Shown in pieces: positions 10,545 through 19,244 of a stretch of DNA of 64,000 nucleotides. This DNA is from Idiomarina aminovorans. GTDB lineage: Bacteria > Pseudomonadota > Gammaproteobacteria > Enterobacterales > Alteromonadaceae. The translations under genes and the position numbers were made by a program. Below the pieces are notes generated by a model that ran no database searches, was not told the origin of the DNA, and saw only the letters and a program-made list of their open reading frames with translations. The DNA lies in NCBI RefSeq assembly GCF_023155095.1, contig NZ_JAKNDA010000001.1:620001-684000 (forward strand), read 5' to 3'. How positions within the stretch are numbered: position 1 is the stretch's first letter; every line of letters begins with the position of its first letter.

Positions 10545-12602
10545 CTAATTTGAAACAAGTTGATTTTGATCAATAAAGTCAAATGCAACTAAAGCAGCCT
10601 GGTCAAGGTGAGGATCAACCTCCATAAGCTCGTCCGGCGCATCCTCAACGCTTTCTACAGGTTCTTTATCAGCCCGCTTCAAACGTTCATTAATACGCTC
10701 AAGCTGTCGTGCTTTTTGTCGCTCTTGTTTCTGCTCTCGCTCAGTTAACACAAGACTGACCCAAGTCTTATCTTTTTCTTCTCTAAATCTCTCTATTTCT
10801 TCAAAGATATAAGAAAACTCAGGGTCATCTTCAATCCTTTGATTTAGGTGTTGCTGTAGCTCTTTTATTTTAGCGTTATTGATTTCGCCCACTTGACTAT
10901 AATCGGCCTTAGCAATTTTATCCCAAGGTAAGGCATTATCTTCTTTGCTCTCGCCCCACTCAGAGGGTTCCACAAAAGAAGGGAAGACAACATCCGGCTG
11001 CACACCTTTTAATTGCGTGCTCCCACCATTGATACGGTAGAACTTCGCAATGGTATACTGCACGCTTCCAAGGGGTTTATCATAGAAGTCAAAACGACGA
11101 GTCAACCCACGATGCTGCTGTACAGTACCTTTACCAAAGGTATTTTCACCAATAATCAGCGCTCGTTCGTAGTCTTGCATCGCTGCAGCGAATATCTCAG
11201 ATGCCGATGCACTGTAACGATCGACCATGACAAACAACGGCCCTTCATAATAAGTCTTGCCGTCTTTATCTCTACTGACATCAACCCGGCCGCGACCATC
11301 GCTAACCTGAACCACAGGTCCCTTATCGATAAACAAACCACTTAAATTAATTGCCTCGGTCAACGCCCCGCCACCATTACCGCGTAAATCTACCACAAGG
11401 CCTTCGACCTCTTTGTTTTCCAAATCTTCAATCAGTTTTTTTACATCAGCAGTTAGATTGTTGTAAAAACCCGGGATTTCAATAACCCCCAGACGACGAC
11501 CTTTATAAGGACCTTCCTTAAACTCTTTAACTTCTGCTTTTGCTGCGCGATCTTCCAGTTTGACTTTATCGCGGGTAATCTCGACTTCGCTGGGCGTACC
11601 GCCGGCACCCTGGCTTGCTTTTAGCACCTGCAGTCTGACACTTGTTCCTTTAGGCCCTTTAATTAATTCCACTACGTCATCCAGGCGCATGCCTATAATA
11701 TCAACGAATTCTTCCTCGTCTTCGCCGTTACCCTGACCGACAGCGATAATTTTATCTTCCGGTGAAAGTTCACCGGTTTTGTCTGCCGGTCCGCCGGGAA
11801 CTAAGCTACGAATTATCGTGTAATCGTATTCGGACTGCAAAACCGCACCAATACCTTCCAGTTCAAGGTTCATATTTTGCTGGAAACGTTCTGAGTTCGA
11901 CGGAGACAGATAGCTGGTATGGGCTTCAACTGAACGGGCAAAAGCGTTCATGACTGTTTGAAATACATCTTCACTTTTAGATTTTGTCAGGCGATTTAAG
12001 GCGCTGTTATAGCGTTTGCCCAGTGTCTCAACAATTTCCGGCCACTCTTTGCCAGCAAGTTTTAAGTTGAGAGCATCGTATTTGACCCGACTCTGCCAAA
12101 GTTCATTAAGCTCATCCTGCGATTCAGCCCATTTGGCATCTTCGCGATCATAGTAGTATTTATCGTCTTCAGCCGAAAAGTCCATGGGCTTTTCTTCATC
12201 CAGTAAAGACAAGGCATACTCATAACGTTGAAAGCGGCGTTCTAAACTTTTGCGATAAATATTGAAGGCAACATTAAGCTCGCCCCGTTTCAACATATCA
12301 TCGAATAAATGACGATATTCATCAGCCGCTTCAATGTCTTTCTTTAGTAAAAACATTTTGCTGTAATCTAGCAGCTCAAAATACCGTTCATGAATTTTTT
12401 CAGATAACTCATTATCTAACGTTAAACTGCTGAAGTGATAACGGGTAAAATAAGAGGTTATACGCTCACTGGCTGTATCATGTTGGGCTTCTTGCTCCAG
12501 TTCTGGTAATTCACTGATTTTGTGTTCCGGTGGTACTGCAACCGCTGTGGGGACCACACACATCAGTGCCAATGCACATTTTTTTACAGCCCAGTGTTTC
12601 AT
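10545..12602 (-). CDS. prc: Tail-specific periplasmic protease Prc (S41)
   Basis: Periplasmic C-terminal processing protease, acting on envelope proteins and cell-wall hydrolases in relatives. At 685 residues it is the full family length. An N-terminal signal sequence (KKCALALMCVVPTAVA) is followed by the Tsp N-terminal helical domain, a PDZ domain around residues 240-325 (LEGIGAVLQSEYDYTII, GGPADKTGELSPEDKI) and the S41 catalytic domain. The Ser region is RYSASASEIFAAAMQDY and the Lys region is GENTFGKGTVQQ. It lies 9 bp downstream of proQ, the proQ-prc order also seen in E. coli, and ends at a clear terminator. Confidence 0.96.
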   Translation of the reverse strand: MKHWAVKKCALALMCVVPTAVAVPPEHKISELPELEQEAQHDTASERITSYFTRYHFSSLTLDNELSEKIHERYFELLDYSKMFLLKKDIEAADEYRHLFDDMLKRGELNVAFNIYRKSLERRFQRYEYALSLLDEEKPMDFSAEDDKYYYDREDAKWAESQDELNELWQSRVKYDALNLKLAGKEWPEIVETLGKRYNSALNRLTKSKSEDVFQTVMNAFARSVEAHTSYLSPSNSERFQQNMNLELEGIGAVLQSEYDYTIIRSLVPGGPADKTGELSPEDKIIAVGQGNGEDEEEFVDIIGMRLDDVVELIKGPKGTSVRLQVLKASQGAGGTPSEVEITRDKVKLEDRAAKAEVKEFKEGPYKGRRLGVIEIPGFYNNLTADVKKLIEDLENKEVEGLVVDLRGNGGGALTEAINLSGLFIDKGPVVQVSDGRGRVDVSRDKDGKTYYEGPLFVMVDRYSASASEIFAAAMQDYERALIIGENTFGKGTVQQHRGLTRRFDFYDKPLGSVQYTIAKFYRINGGSTQLKGVQPDVVFPSFVEPSEWGESKEDNALPWDKIAKADYSQVGEINNAKIKELQQHLNQRIEDDPEFSYIFEEIERFREEKDKTWVSLVLTEREQKQERQKARQLERINERLKRADKEPVESVEDAPDELMEVDPHLDQAALVAFDFIDQNQLVSN

Positions 12603-12611
12603 TGACTACTC

Positions 12612-13244
12612 CTACGCACGCAGAAAAATCTTATCTGCTTTAACTTTCATGGTTAAACCGTTTTGCAACTGAACCTGAACATCGTCTTTGTCCAGCTCCA
12701 AAATTGTTGCTGCCATTGGGGTGTTCCCCGCTTTTACCTGTACTTGTTGACCAACAGAAAGCTTATTGAGTTCCACATCAGTCAATTTAACTTGAGCTTT
12801 GTTGGGTTTCTTTGCTGATTTAGCTTTGGGTTTTGATTGAGTTGAGTCAGCGCTTTTATCTTTGCTCGGCACCTTTTTCACAGAAGCCTTAGCCGCAGCT
12901 TTATTCTTTTCAGCAACTTTAGCTTTCGACTCTTTCAAGGTTTCCTGAGCGTGCTGTTGGTGTTCTTCAGTCACAGCTTCAACGTCATGACCATCCAGAT
13001 CAACACGTTGCACACCAACTTTTACACTATAAAGGTAACGCCAACTGTTGGTGTAATGGCGTAAAGCTGTCCGCAAACGTGTTTTGCTAACTTTTTCGTC
13101 ACCTTCAAGACGTTTCGCCAGATCTTCAAAAACGCCGATTTTTAAAGGCTTTGCATCGCCTTTAACACTAAAACATTGAGGAAATTGCTCAGTTAAATAG
13201 GCAATAACATCTTTACTTTTCGTCAGCTTTTCAGGTTCACTCAT
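12612..13244 (-). CDS. proQ: RNA chaperone ProQ
   Basis: FinO-domain RNA-binding protein that stabilises and matches sRNAs and mRNAs. The N-terminal FinO domain (residues about 5-120) includes SKDVIAYLTEQFPQCF and KPLKIGVFEDLAKRL. A Lys/Ala-rich linker and a C-terminal Tudor-like domain (VGQQVQVKAGNTPMAATI) follow. I chose the ATG at 13244 (MSEPEKLTKSKDV) because it aligns residue-for-residue with the start of E. coli ProQ. The upstream ATG at 13271 would add nine residues. The start overlaps the stop of the upstream acidic small gene by 8 bp, suggesting translational coupling. prc follows. Confidence 0.93.
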   Translation of the reverse strand: MSEPEKLTKSKDVIAYLTEQFPQCFSVKGDAKPLKIGVFEDLAKRLEGDEKVSKTRLRTALRHYTNSWRYLYSVKVGVQRVDLDGHDVEAVTEEHQQHAQETLKESKAKVAEKNKAAAKASVKKVPSKDKSADSTQSKPKAKSAKKPNKAQVKLTDVELNKLSVGQQVQVKAGNTPMAATILELDKDDVQVQLQNGLTMKVKADKIFLRA

Positions 13245-13527
13245 TCCATTCTTCTTCCTGTTCGCGGACAACTTTCATTAAGTTTCGAACGTAGTCGTCC
13301 ATTTCATCAAATGACAAATCCAACAATGCGGGTTCTTCAATCCAGTCATACAGCGTACGACGAACCATTTCCTCCAACTGCTCTGTTGTATCATCATCCT
13401 CACGTAATGCATTAATGTGATGCAGCATTTCATTGATTTTGTCAGCAGCTTCTTCTTCCTGCTCTTCAAAAAAAATAGCATCTTGTTTGGTGACTAAATA
13501 GCTATGGATATCAAATTCAACAAACAT
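13237..13527 (-). CDS. Acidic hypothetical protein upstream of proQ
   Basis: A 96-residue, strongly acidic, probably helical protein (EEQEEEAADKINEML, REDDDTTEQLEEMVRR, VREQEEEWNE). I do not recognise the family. The ATG at 13527 is preferred over the far upstream 13710 ATG of the same frame because the latter would run antisense-like through the msrC reading frame and gives unconvincing sequence. It starts 1 bp after the msrC stop and overlaps the proQ start by 8 bp, so it is very likely co-translated with both. No signal peptide or membrane segment is present. Confidence 0.7.
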   Translation of the reverse strand: MFVEFDIHSYLVTKQDAIFFEEQEEEAADKINEMLHHINALREDDDTTEQLEEMVRRTLYDWIEEPALLDLSFDEMDDYVRNLMKVVREQEEEWNE

Positions 13528-13528
13528 T

Positions 13529-14002
13529 CTAGCTCTGTAGTCCCGGCCAGTTGAGAGTTTGACAATATTCAGCAATTGCCATAATGCCTTTTGCATCAGT
13601 CTCATTAAAACGACCAATTGAAGGGCTGTCGATATCCAGCACAGCAACGGTTTTACCGTTAACGACAATAGGCGCAACCACTTCACTATTAGAGGCTGAG
13701 TCGCAAGCAATGTGGCCAGAAAACTGGTGAACGTCCTCGACTCGTTGACATTCCTGCGATTCTGCAGCTACACCACAAACCCCTTTACCAAAAGGGATCC
13801 GGACACAAGCAACACGCCCCTGAAACGGGCCTAATACCAATTCATTTTCAGAACGGGTTAAATAGAAACCTAACCAGTTAATATCATCAATATGTTCATA
13901 AAGTAGCGCAGATATATTCGCAAGATTTGCAATTAAATCAGGCTCATCTTCTGTTAAAGCCTTACTTTGGGCTAATAAATCGGAGTACAACTGAGAACTC
14001 AT
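13529..14002 (-). CDS. msrC: Free methionine-(R)-sulfoxide reductase (GAF domain)
   Basis: Reduces free L-methionine-(R)-sulfoxide in the cytosol, using thioredoxin-type electrons. This 157-residue single GAF domain keeps all three family cysteines: ACVRIPFGKGVCG carries the first two and GHIACDSASNSE the third, matching E. coli fRMsr positions 84, 94 and 118. VLDIDSPSIGRF is the conserved C-terminal segment. The start overlaps the stop of the yeaC-like gene by 4 bp (ATGA). A second methionine-sulfoxide repair gene, msrB, lies about 6 kb away. Confidence 0.93.
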   Translation of the reverse strand: MSSQLYSDLLAQSKALTEDEPDLIANLANISALLYEHIDDINWLGFYLTRSENELVLGPFQGRVACVRIPFGKGVCGVAAESQECQRVEDVHQFSGHIACDSASNSEVVAPIVVNGKTVAVLDIDSPSIGRFNETDAKGIMAIAEYCQTLNWPGLQS

Positions 14003-14298
14003 AGTTCGCCTTTTTCTTGATCGAGTTTAAAACGAGCAATTTGCTCGCCGGCATCTGTTTTAAACTGTTCTTTTAATTCACGTTTGGTTTTTGTAACGAT
14101 TTCACCATTTGCGTTTATAGTGAAAGCTTCGTCACTACTAACATAACGGGCCTGATAAGCCATGACCAGTTGAATTGAATTTTCGCGTTGTTCATGGGAC
14201 AAGCGGTTACCGTCCGGCCACTTGCCCGTCTCAACCGCCTGAACCAGACGTTCATAGACGTCTTGATTCATACTTTCAATTAAATCGTCAAATTGCAT
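13999..14298 (-). CDS. yeaC: YeaC-like DUF1315 family protein
   Basis: A 99-residue cytosolic protein of unknown function. It aligns along its length with E. coli YeaC: MQFDDLIESMNQDVYERL, VETGKWPDGNRLS, IQLVMAYQARY and KTKRELKEQF all have direct counterparts. It is the second gene of a tight minus-strand operon, 4 bp after the zinc-ribbon protein gene and overlapping msrC by 4 bp. In E. coli yeaC lies next to the msrB gene yeaA, so pairing with a methionine-sulfoxide reductase here is an interesting echo, not proof of function. Confidence 0.85.
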   Translation of the reverse strand: MQFDDLIESMNQDVYERLVQAVETGKWPDGNRLSHEQRENSIQLVMAYQARYVSSDEAFTINANGEIVTKTKRELKEQFKTDAGEQIARFKLDQEKGEL

Positions 14299-14302
14299 AA
14301 TA

Positions 14303-14632
14303 CTATTGCTTTTTCTTTTTCAAGAAGAGAAGTTGCACGCGGTTTATCAAAAACCAAATCACCCCAGCTACCATTGCACCAATGGACATACCATATTGCC
14401 AGGTACCCGGTATTGGTTGCTGAAGAAATAAATAAGTAAAAGCAGCGATAGCTATCAGTAAGGCAAGCATTGAGCGAGACAAGAGCTTATCGGATTTTTC
14501 TTGCTTTATCCTGAACCCCTCTCGCTCCATTTCTTCTTTAGACTGACCAGCCAGTACAAACTGACAATGTGGACATTCTTTTACTTTGCTTGAAATTCGT
14601 TTATTACACGAAGGACATTGTGTTAACGCCAT
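14303..14632 (-). CDS. Zinc-ribbon protein with two membrane segments
   Basis: A 109-residue protein. The N-terminus has two CxxC pairs (CPSCNKRISSKVKECPHC) typical of a zinc ribbon, then a charged helix. Two hydrophobic segments follow (MLALLIAIAAFTYLFL and GMSIGAMVAGVIWFLI), and the protein ends in a Lys-rich tail. I cannot assign a function. It is the first gene of the operon leading to yeaC, msrC, the acidic small gene, proQ and prc. About 130 bp separate it from the upstream AGCS symporter gene, and most of that is a terminator plus leader. Confidence 0.75.
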   Translation of the reverse strand: MALTQCPSCNKRISSKVKECPHCQFVLAGQSKEEMEREGFRIKQEKSDKLLSRSMLALLIAIAAFTYLFLQQPIPGTWQYGMSIGAMVAGVIWFLINRVQLLFLKKKKQ

Positions 14633-14703
14633 AAACTACCTATCTCTTATGCAGTCCTTGCAATATAAGGCTTTTGCTCTTAATTTCAAGCATTGTCACT
14701 GAA

Positions 14704-14740
14704 TAAAAGAAAAAACGGCCAACTTTAGGTTGACCGTTTT
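14704..14740 (-). terminator. Rho-independent terminator after the AGCS symporter
   Basis: A 12-bp stem with one G-U wobble (arms 14712-14723 and 14729-14740), followed on the minus strand by TTTTTCTTTT. It lies 23 bp after the symporter stop codon. Confidence 0.85.
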
Positions 14741-14762
14741 GGTTTAACTGAGACAAATTATC

Positions 14763-16439
14763 TTACTTTTTTTTATCGGCATCGCCAAAGTCTTTCCAGT
14801 AAGACTTAACCGTTGATTTCATTTCTCTGCGAAGCAAAATCATACCCAGTAAGTTGGGTAACGTCATTAACACAATGGCAATGTACGAAGCGGTCCATAC
14901 CAATGTGGTATCAGCAAACGATGCCCAGAAGAAGCCAGCCACATAAAGTATGCGATAAGGCATAACCCCCTTCTGTCCAACCAGATAGACAACCGCCCTG
15001 TCACCGTAATACGACCAGGCTATAGCTGTCGAAAAAGCAAACATAAGCAAGGTAATGGGAATAATGTACTGACCATAATCACCGAAGTAACCATTAGCAA
15101 AAGCTAACGAAGTTAATGCGGCAGAATGTACCAGCGATTTACCCACCACTTCAATATCTTCTTTAATCAGGTTGCCATTTTCAATTTTAACCTGACCGCT
15201 GTAGGCATCTTCTCCGGCAATAACAAAACGCACATCTTCAGCTACTGAACGGGCATGCAAGATGGTTATTTCACCATTGGTCTGCGCCTTGCCGTCTACA
15301 ACGTCGAGTGTGCCTGAATAATGCTTAATTTCCGTATCGTTAAAGCCGTTTAAGTATTTATACAATTCTTGCCGGTCTTCGCTCTCAACGTCATTGTATT
15401 CACCCACAACGAAGTTCAGATCACTTCTGGCGAAGCTGTTCTCAAATTTTTCAGTCCATACCCCGGAAGACAAAATAACCAGACCGGTTAAGGTACAAAT
15501 TAAAATGGTATCCAGGAATGGTTCCAGAATTGAGACCAAACCTTCAGCAACAGGATCTTTCGCTTTTGCTGAAGCGTGCGCAATTGGTGCGGACCCCTGA
15601 CCTGCTTCGTTAGAGAATAAACCACGGTTTACACCACGGTTAAACGCATAAGCAAAGCTGGCTCCCAGGAAACCACCTGCTGCGGCGGAACCGGTGAAGG
15701 CATCACTGAAAATGGAAACGAAAGATGAGCCAATATTGTCTATATTAAAAAAGATAACGCTTAAAGAACCGATGACATAAACAACGCCCATTATCGGAAC
15801 AATTTTAGAGGTAACCGCCGCTATTCGCTTAATACCACCAATAATAACCATTGCTAATAGAATAGAGAGGATAGCTCCGGTCCAGACAGAGTCAATCGAA
15901 AAGGTCTGTTCCATTGACTGGGCAATGTTATTAATTTGCGGCATATTTCCGGTGCCAAACGAACTAATAATAGTTGCAATAGCAAAGATGACCGCTAACC
16001 ATTTCATATTGAGACGGCGATCCATGTAATACATGGGTCCGCCAGCCATGGAGCCATCTTCAGTTTTTACGCGGTATTTGTGCGACAGAGTAACTTCGAC
16101 AAATTTGGTTGTCATACCGAGGAATGCCGTCATCCACATCCAGAAAATAGCCGCTGGGCCGCCTAAAAAGATGGCCAGTGCCACACCACCAATATTACCG
16201 GTACCGACAGTACCGGATAACGCGGTCGACAGAGCCTGGAAGTGACTGGTGTCCCCTTGCGAGTCTTTCTTATCAAATTTTCCTGCTAATACTCTCCACG
16301 CGTGCCTGAAATAGCGCACCTGGGGAAAACCAAGATACAAGGTGAAAAATAAGCCCACACCGAGCAAAAGAAATGGAAAGTAAGTTGCAGAACCTAAGAA
16401 TCCATCAATCCAAAGCAAAAAATTGTTGAGCGCTTCCAA
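14763..16439 (-). CDS. Sodium:alanine symporter (AGCS family)
   Basis: Inner-membrane Na+-coupled alanine/glycine symporter. Family signatures include [35 protein letters not shown] and [21 protein letters not shown]. At 558 residues it is longer than the ~450-480 typical of AlsT/DagA. The extra length is a hydrophilic insertion around residues 330-430 (for example [14 protein letters not shown] and [11 protein letters not shown]), which would lie between late membrane segments. The start is a TTG at 16439 preceded by a strong AAAGGGGGT ribosome site; no ATG in frame sits better. It ends at a clear terminator. The substrate is inferred from the family. Confidence 0.92.
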   Translation of the reverse strand: MEALNNFLLWIDGFLGSATYFPFLLLGVGLFFTLYLGFPQVRYFRHAWRVLAGKFDKKDSQGDTSHFQALSTALSGTVGTGNIGGVALAIFLGGPAAIFWMWMTAFLGMTTKFVEVTLSHKYRVKTEDGSMAGGPMYYMDRRLNMKWLAVIFAIATIISSFGTGNMPQINNIAQSMEQTFSIDSVWTGAILSILLAMVIIGGIKRIAAVTSKIVPIMGVVYVIGSLSVIFFNIDNIGSSFVSIFSDAFTGSAAAGGFLGASFAYAFNRGVNRGLFSNEAGQGSAPIAHASAKAKDPVAEGLVSILEPFLDTILICTLTGLVILSSGVWTEKFENSFARSDLNFVVGEYNDVESEDRQELYKYLNGFNDTEIKHYSGTLDVVDGKAQTNGEITILHARSVAEDVRFVIAGEDAYSGQVKIENGNLIKEDIEVVGKSLVHSAALTSLAFANGYFGDYGQYIIPITLLMFAFSTAIAWSYYGDRAVVYLVGQKGVMPYRILYVAGFFWASFADTTLVWTASYIAIVLMTLPNLLGMILLRREMKSTVKSYWKDFGDADKKK

Positions 16440-16484
16440 GGAAGACCCCCTTTGTTGTTATTATTTTATGATACAACTCTAGTT

Positions 16485-17612
16485 TTAACGCAATTTAGGT
16501 GAGACTGCCAACATTGCTGTTAATACGTCTTCGCCTAAGCGCTGACAACGAGCCACTGACCAGCCAAAATCTTGGTCAGGTAAGTTTGCATTGTCTTTAA
16601 ACGGCATCTCCAGAGTGTAAGACAAACATTTGAAACGCTCGCCGACAGCGGAATTAGCGACCGTCATGTTAGCCTGACCCGGCTCGTCACGTTCATAGCC
16701 ATATTCAGTCTGGAATTCAGGCGTGGCGGCTAGAAACGAAGCTTTAAAGGTATTTTCTAAGTCTTTAAGCCGCTCGTCGTAGCAAGGAATACCCTCACAA
16801 CCAGCAACAAAGTTATACGGTAAGTTTTCATCGCCGTGTACGTCCAGGAACATATCAACGCCGGTTTCCTGCATACGTTTTAACACATAGAACACTTCCG
16901 GGCTTTTCTCCAGGCTGGGTTCAGCCCACTCGCGGTTTAAGTTTGTACCTACCGCATTTGTCCGCAAATGACCTCGAACACTGCCATCGGGGTTCATATT
17001 TGGCACAACGTAAAACACGTTCTCATCAAGTAACTTACGAGCTACGCCATCTTCGTCATCTAACAGACGAGTAATAAGTCCTTCCATAAACCACTCTGCC
17101 ATAGACTCACCGGGGTGCTGTCGAGCGGTTACCCAAATGGTGTTTTTGTGCTCAGCCGGTTCACCAATGACCAGTAAGTTTAACTCACGGCCGTCGATGG
17201 TTTCTCCCAGCAACTCATGATAGCAATCTATTGACTGTTGCGCGGACTGAACAAGGTCCTGGTGGCGTTCATAAGAATACGGTATGAAATAGGCATAGTA
17301 GACACTTTCCTGTTCCGGGGTGTGGCGGATAGTCAGCTCTTTGTCGTTATACTCGGTTGGTACACGGAACCAGGTTTCACGGTCATAAGAGGCCAGCGCC
17401 TGATAATCTTTCCAACCGTCAGAGTATGCCGAGCCAGAGGCATTTTCGATAGTCATTACATGCTCTTCGCCCGCTTCAGCAAATAGCTTAAAGTGAAACC
17501 ACTGGTAAAAATCGGATTGATGATCTTTTTCAATAGCTAAACGGATGTCATCTGTGTCGTTAGCGCTGATAACCTGAATATTGCCACTGTCAAAGTTTGC
17601 ACTAATATGCAT
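16485..17612 (-). CDS. M14-family zinc carboxypeptidase (cytosolic carboxypeptidase-like)
   Basis: A 375-residue predicted metallocarboxypeptidase. An N-terminal beta domain (residues 1-130) of the type found in cytosolic carboxypeptidases precedes the catalytic domain. The zinc site ARQHPGESMAEWFMEGL supplies H and E, and FLDVHGDE supplies the second His. The substrate Arg/Asn region reads NMNPDGSVRGHLRTNAVGTNLNREW. YTLEMPF near the C-terminus supplies the catalytic Glu. No signal peptide is visible, so it is probably cytosolic. Bacterial members of this subfamily have few defined substrates. It lies between the gap and AGCS genes on the same strand. Confidence 0.87.
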   Translation of the reverse strand: MHISANFDSGNIQVISANDTDDIRLAIEKDHQSDFYQWFHFKLFAEAGEEHVMTIENASGSAYSDGWKDYQALASYDRETWFRVPTEYNDKELTIRHTPEQESVYYAYFIPYSYERHQDLVQSAQQSIDCYHELLGETIDGRELNLLVIGEPAEHKNTIWVTARQHPGESMAEWFMEGLITRLLDDEDGVARKLLDENVFYVVPNMNPDGSVRGHLRTNAVGTNLNREWAEPSLEKSPEVFYVLKRMQETGVDMFLDVHGDENLPYNFVAGCEGIPCYDERLKDLENTFKASFLAATPEFQTEYGYERDEPGQANMTVANSAVGERFKCLSYTLEMPFKDNANLPDQDFGWSVARCQRLGEDVLTAMLAVSPKLR

Positions 17613-17644
17613 ACTTCACCTTTTTATGTCTGAGAAAAATGGTA

Positions 17645-17669
17645 GAAAAAAGCGCCCAACAGGCGCTTT
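17645..17669 (-). terminator. Rho-independent terminator after gap
   Basis: An 8-bp perfect stem AAAGCGCC/GGCGCTTT (17649-17656 and 17662-17669) with a 5-base loop. It is followed on the minus strand by a T-rich tract and lies 5 bp after the GAPDH stop. Confidence 0.9.
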
Positions 17670-17673
17670 CCAA

Positions 17674-19119
17674 TTATTTCGGTAAATTTGGAACTTTAAG
17701 TCCGGCCATCGCTTCAGCCACACTAATTACCTGAGTGCTATAACCAAATTCGTTGTCATACCAAACGTAAAGCACTGCCCGGTTGTCTTCAACAATAGTT
17801 GCCTCAGAGTCAACCACTCCGGGGTGGCGTGAGCCCACTAAATCTGAAGAAACAATTTCCGTAGAAGCGGTATAGCCAATCTGATTGACTAAGTCAGAAT
17901 GCAGAGCAACCTGGCGCAAATAATCATTCAATTCATCACGGTTTGTAGACTTCTCAAGATTTAAGTTCATTATGGCCATGGAAACGTTCGGTGTTGGCAC
18001 GCGGATAGCATTACCCGTTAGCTTACCTTCCATTTCTGGAAGCGCTTTTGATACGGCCTTGGCGGCACCGGTAGAGGTGATCACCATATTCAACGGTGCT
18101 GAACGTCCACGACGGTCTGCCTTGTGATAGTTATCAATTAAGTTTTGATCGTTGGTGTAAGAGTGTATTGTTTCCACATGACCATTACTAATACCGAAGT
18201 GCTCATCTAATACTTTCAGTACCGGGGTGATTGCATTGGTTGTACAGCTTGCTGCAGAAACAATGCGGTCACTATCTTCAATCATATTATCGTTAACACC
18301 AAAAACGATATTTTTAATCTCACCTTTCGATGGTGCCGTCAGCAATACTTTGTTAACACCTGTTGATTTGAGATGCAGACCTAAACCCGCTTCGTCTTTC
18401 CATATACCGGTATTATCAATGACAATTGCGTTATCAATACCGTATTGAGTGTAATCCACCTGGTCCGGACCGTCTGAGTAAATGACTTGAATATTAGTGC
18501 CGTTGGCTTTTATACACTGGTTTTCTTCATCAACGGTGATAGAGCCGTTAAATAGCCCGTGAATGGAGTCACGACGCAACAAACTCGCCCGTTTTTCCAG
18601 GTCACCGTCTCGCCCACCACGGACCACAATTGCACGTAAACGCATTTTATTGTTAGCGCCATTCCGCTCGATTAACTGACGCGCCAATAAGCGCCCGATA
18701 CGGCCAAAACCATACAAAACAATATCACGCGGTTCAATGTTGTCTTCTGTATCGATAATGTCAGCCAACTCACGTTTCACATAGTCTGTGACTGATAAGT
18801 TATCGGCTTTATCTTCAAACAAGTAACCATAAGCTAATTTGCCCAAATCAACACGAGCCGGCGAAAGTTTCAGTTCTGCCATAGCTTGCAGGAAAGGAAA
18901 ACTTTCGCGTAAGCGAACCTTTTGTCCCTCGTGGCGAAGAATAAGACGGTGTGCCTTAATAATGTTGATGGTCGATACGTTCAATAATGAACGTCCGTAA
19001 ACCAAAATTTCGACACCGAAGTTTCGATACAGCTTGCCAAGCAAAGGTTGCATTTGCTCCGCGAATTCCTGGCGTTCTTGCCAACTTGATAAGGTAGGAT
19101 CTTGCTGATTAGAGTTCAT
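17674..19119 (-). CDS. gap: Glyceraldehyde-3-phosphate dehydrogenase, long form
   Basis: Interconverts glyceraldehyde-3-phosphate and 1,3-bisphosphoglycerate. The dinucleotide fold starts late, at about residue 130 (DIVLYGFGRIGRLLARQL). The catalytic SAASCTTNAITPVLKVL carries the Cys, and NMVITSTGAAKAV and YDNEFGYSTQV are typical. At 481 residues it has a ~125-residue N-terminal extension absent from classical GapA (~330 residues); long forms like this occur in marine gammaproteobacteria. The extension is helical and mainly charged, of unknown role. An ATG at 19119 starts it and a terminator ends it. The lower glycolytic gene pyk lies 1.4 kb away on the other strand. Confidence 0.93.
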   Translation of the reverse strand: MNSNQQDPTLSSWQERQEFAEQMQPLLGKLYRNFGVEILVYGRSLLNVSTINIIKAHRLILRHEGQKVRLRESFPFLQAMAELKLSPARVDLGKLAYGYLFEDKADNLSVTDYVKRELADIIDTEDNIEPRDIVLYGFGRIGRLLARQLIERNGANNKMRLRAIVVRGGRDGDLEKRASLLRRDSIHGLFNGSITVDEENQCIKANGTNIQVIYSDGPDQVDYTQYGIDNAIVIDNTGIWKDEAGLGLHLKSTGVNKVLLTAPSKGEIKNIVFGVNDNMIEDSDRIVSAASCTTNAITPVLKVLDEHFGISNGHVETIHSYTNDQNLIDNYHKADRRGRSAPLNMVITSTGAAKAVSKALPEMEGKLTGNAIRVPTPNVSMAIMNLNLEKSTNRDELNDYLRQVALHSDLVNQIGYTASTEIVSSDLVGSRHPGVVDSEATIVEDNRAVLYVWYDNEFGYSTQVISVAEAMAGLKVPNLPK

Positions 19120-19244
19120 AATGAGCCCTGTCCTCTGTGCTAATGTCAGTGAGCTAATAAAGTGCTACGCTTTGAAAACCGCGATATTGTACTGAAAAGC
19201 TTGGCATGAAGCCAATTTTAAGAAATAATTGAATTTCACCAAAA

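Noticed and set aside
13528-13710. An upstream start extending the acidic small gene to 157 residues
   Set aside because: The extension overlaps the msrC coding region in a different frame, has no ribosome site, and gives residues unlike the rest of the protein.
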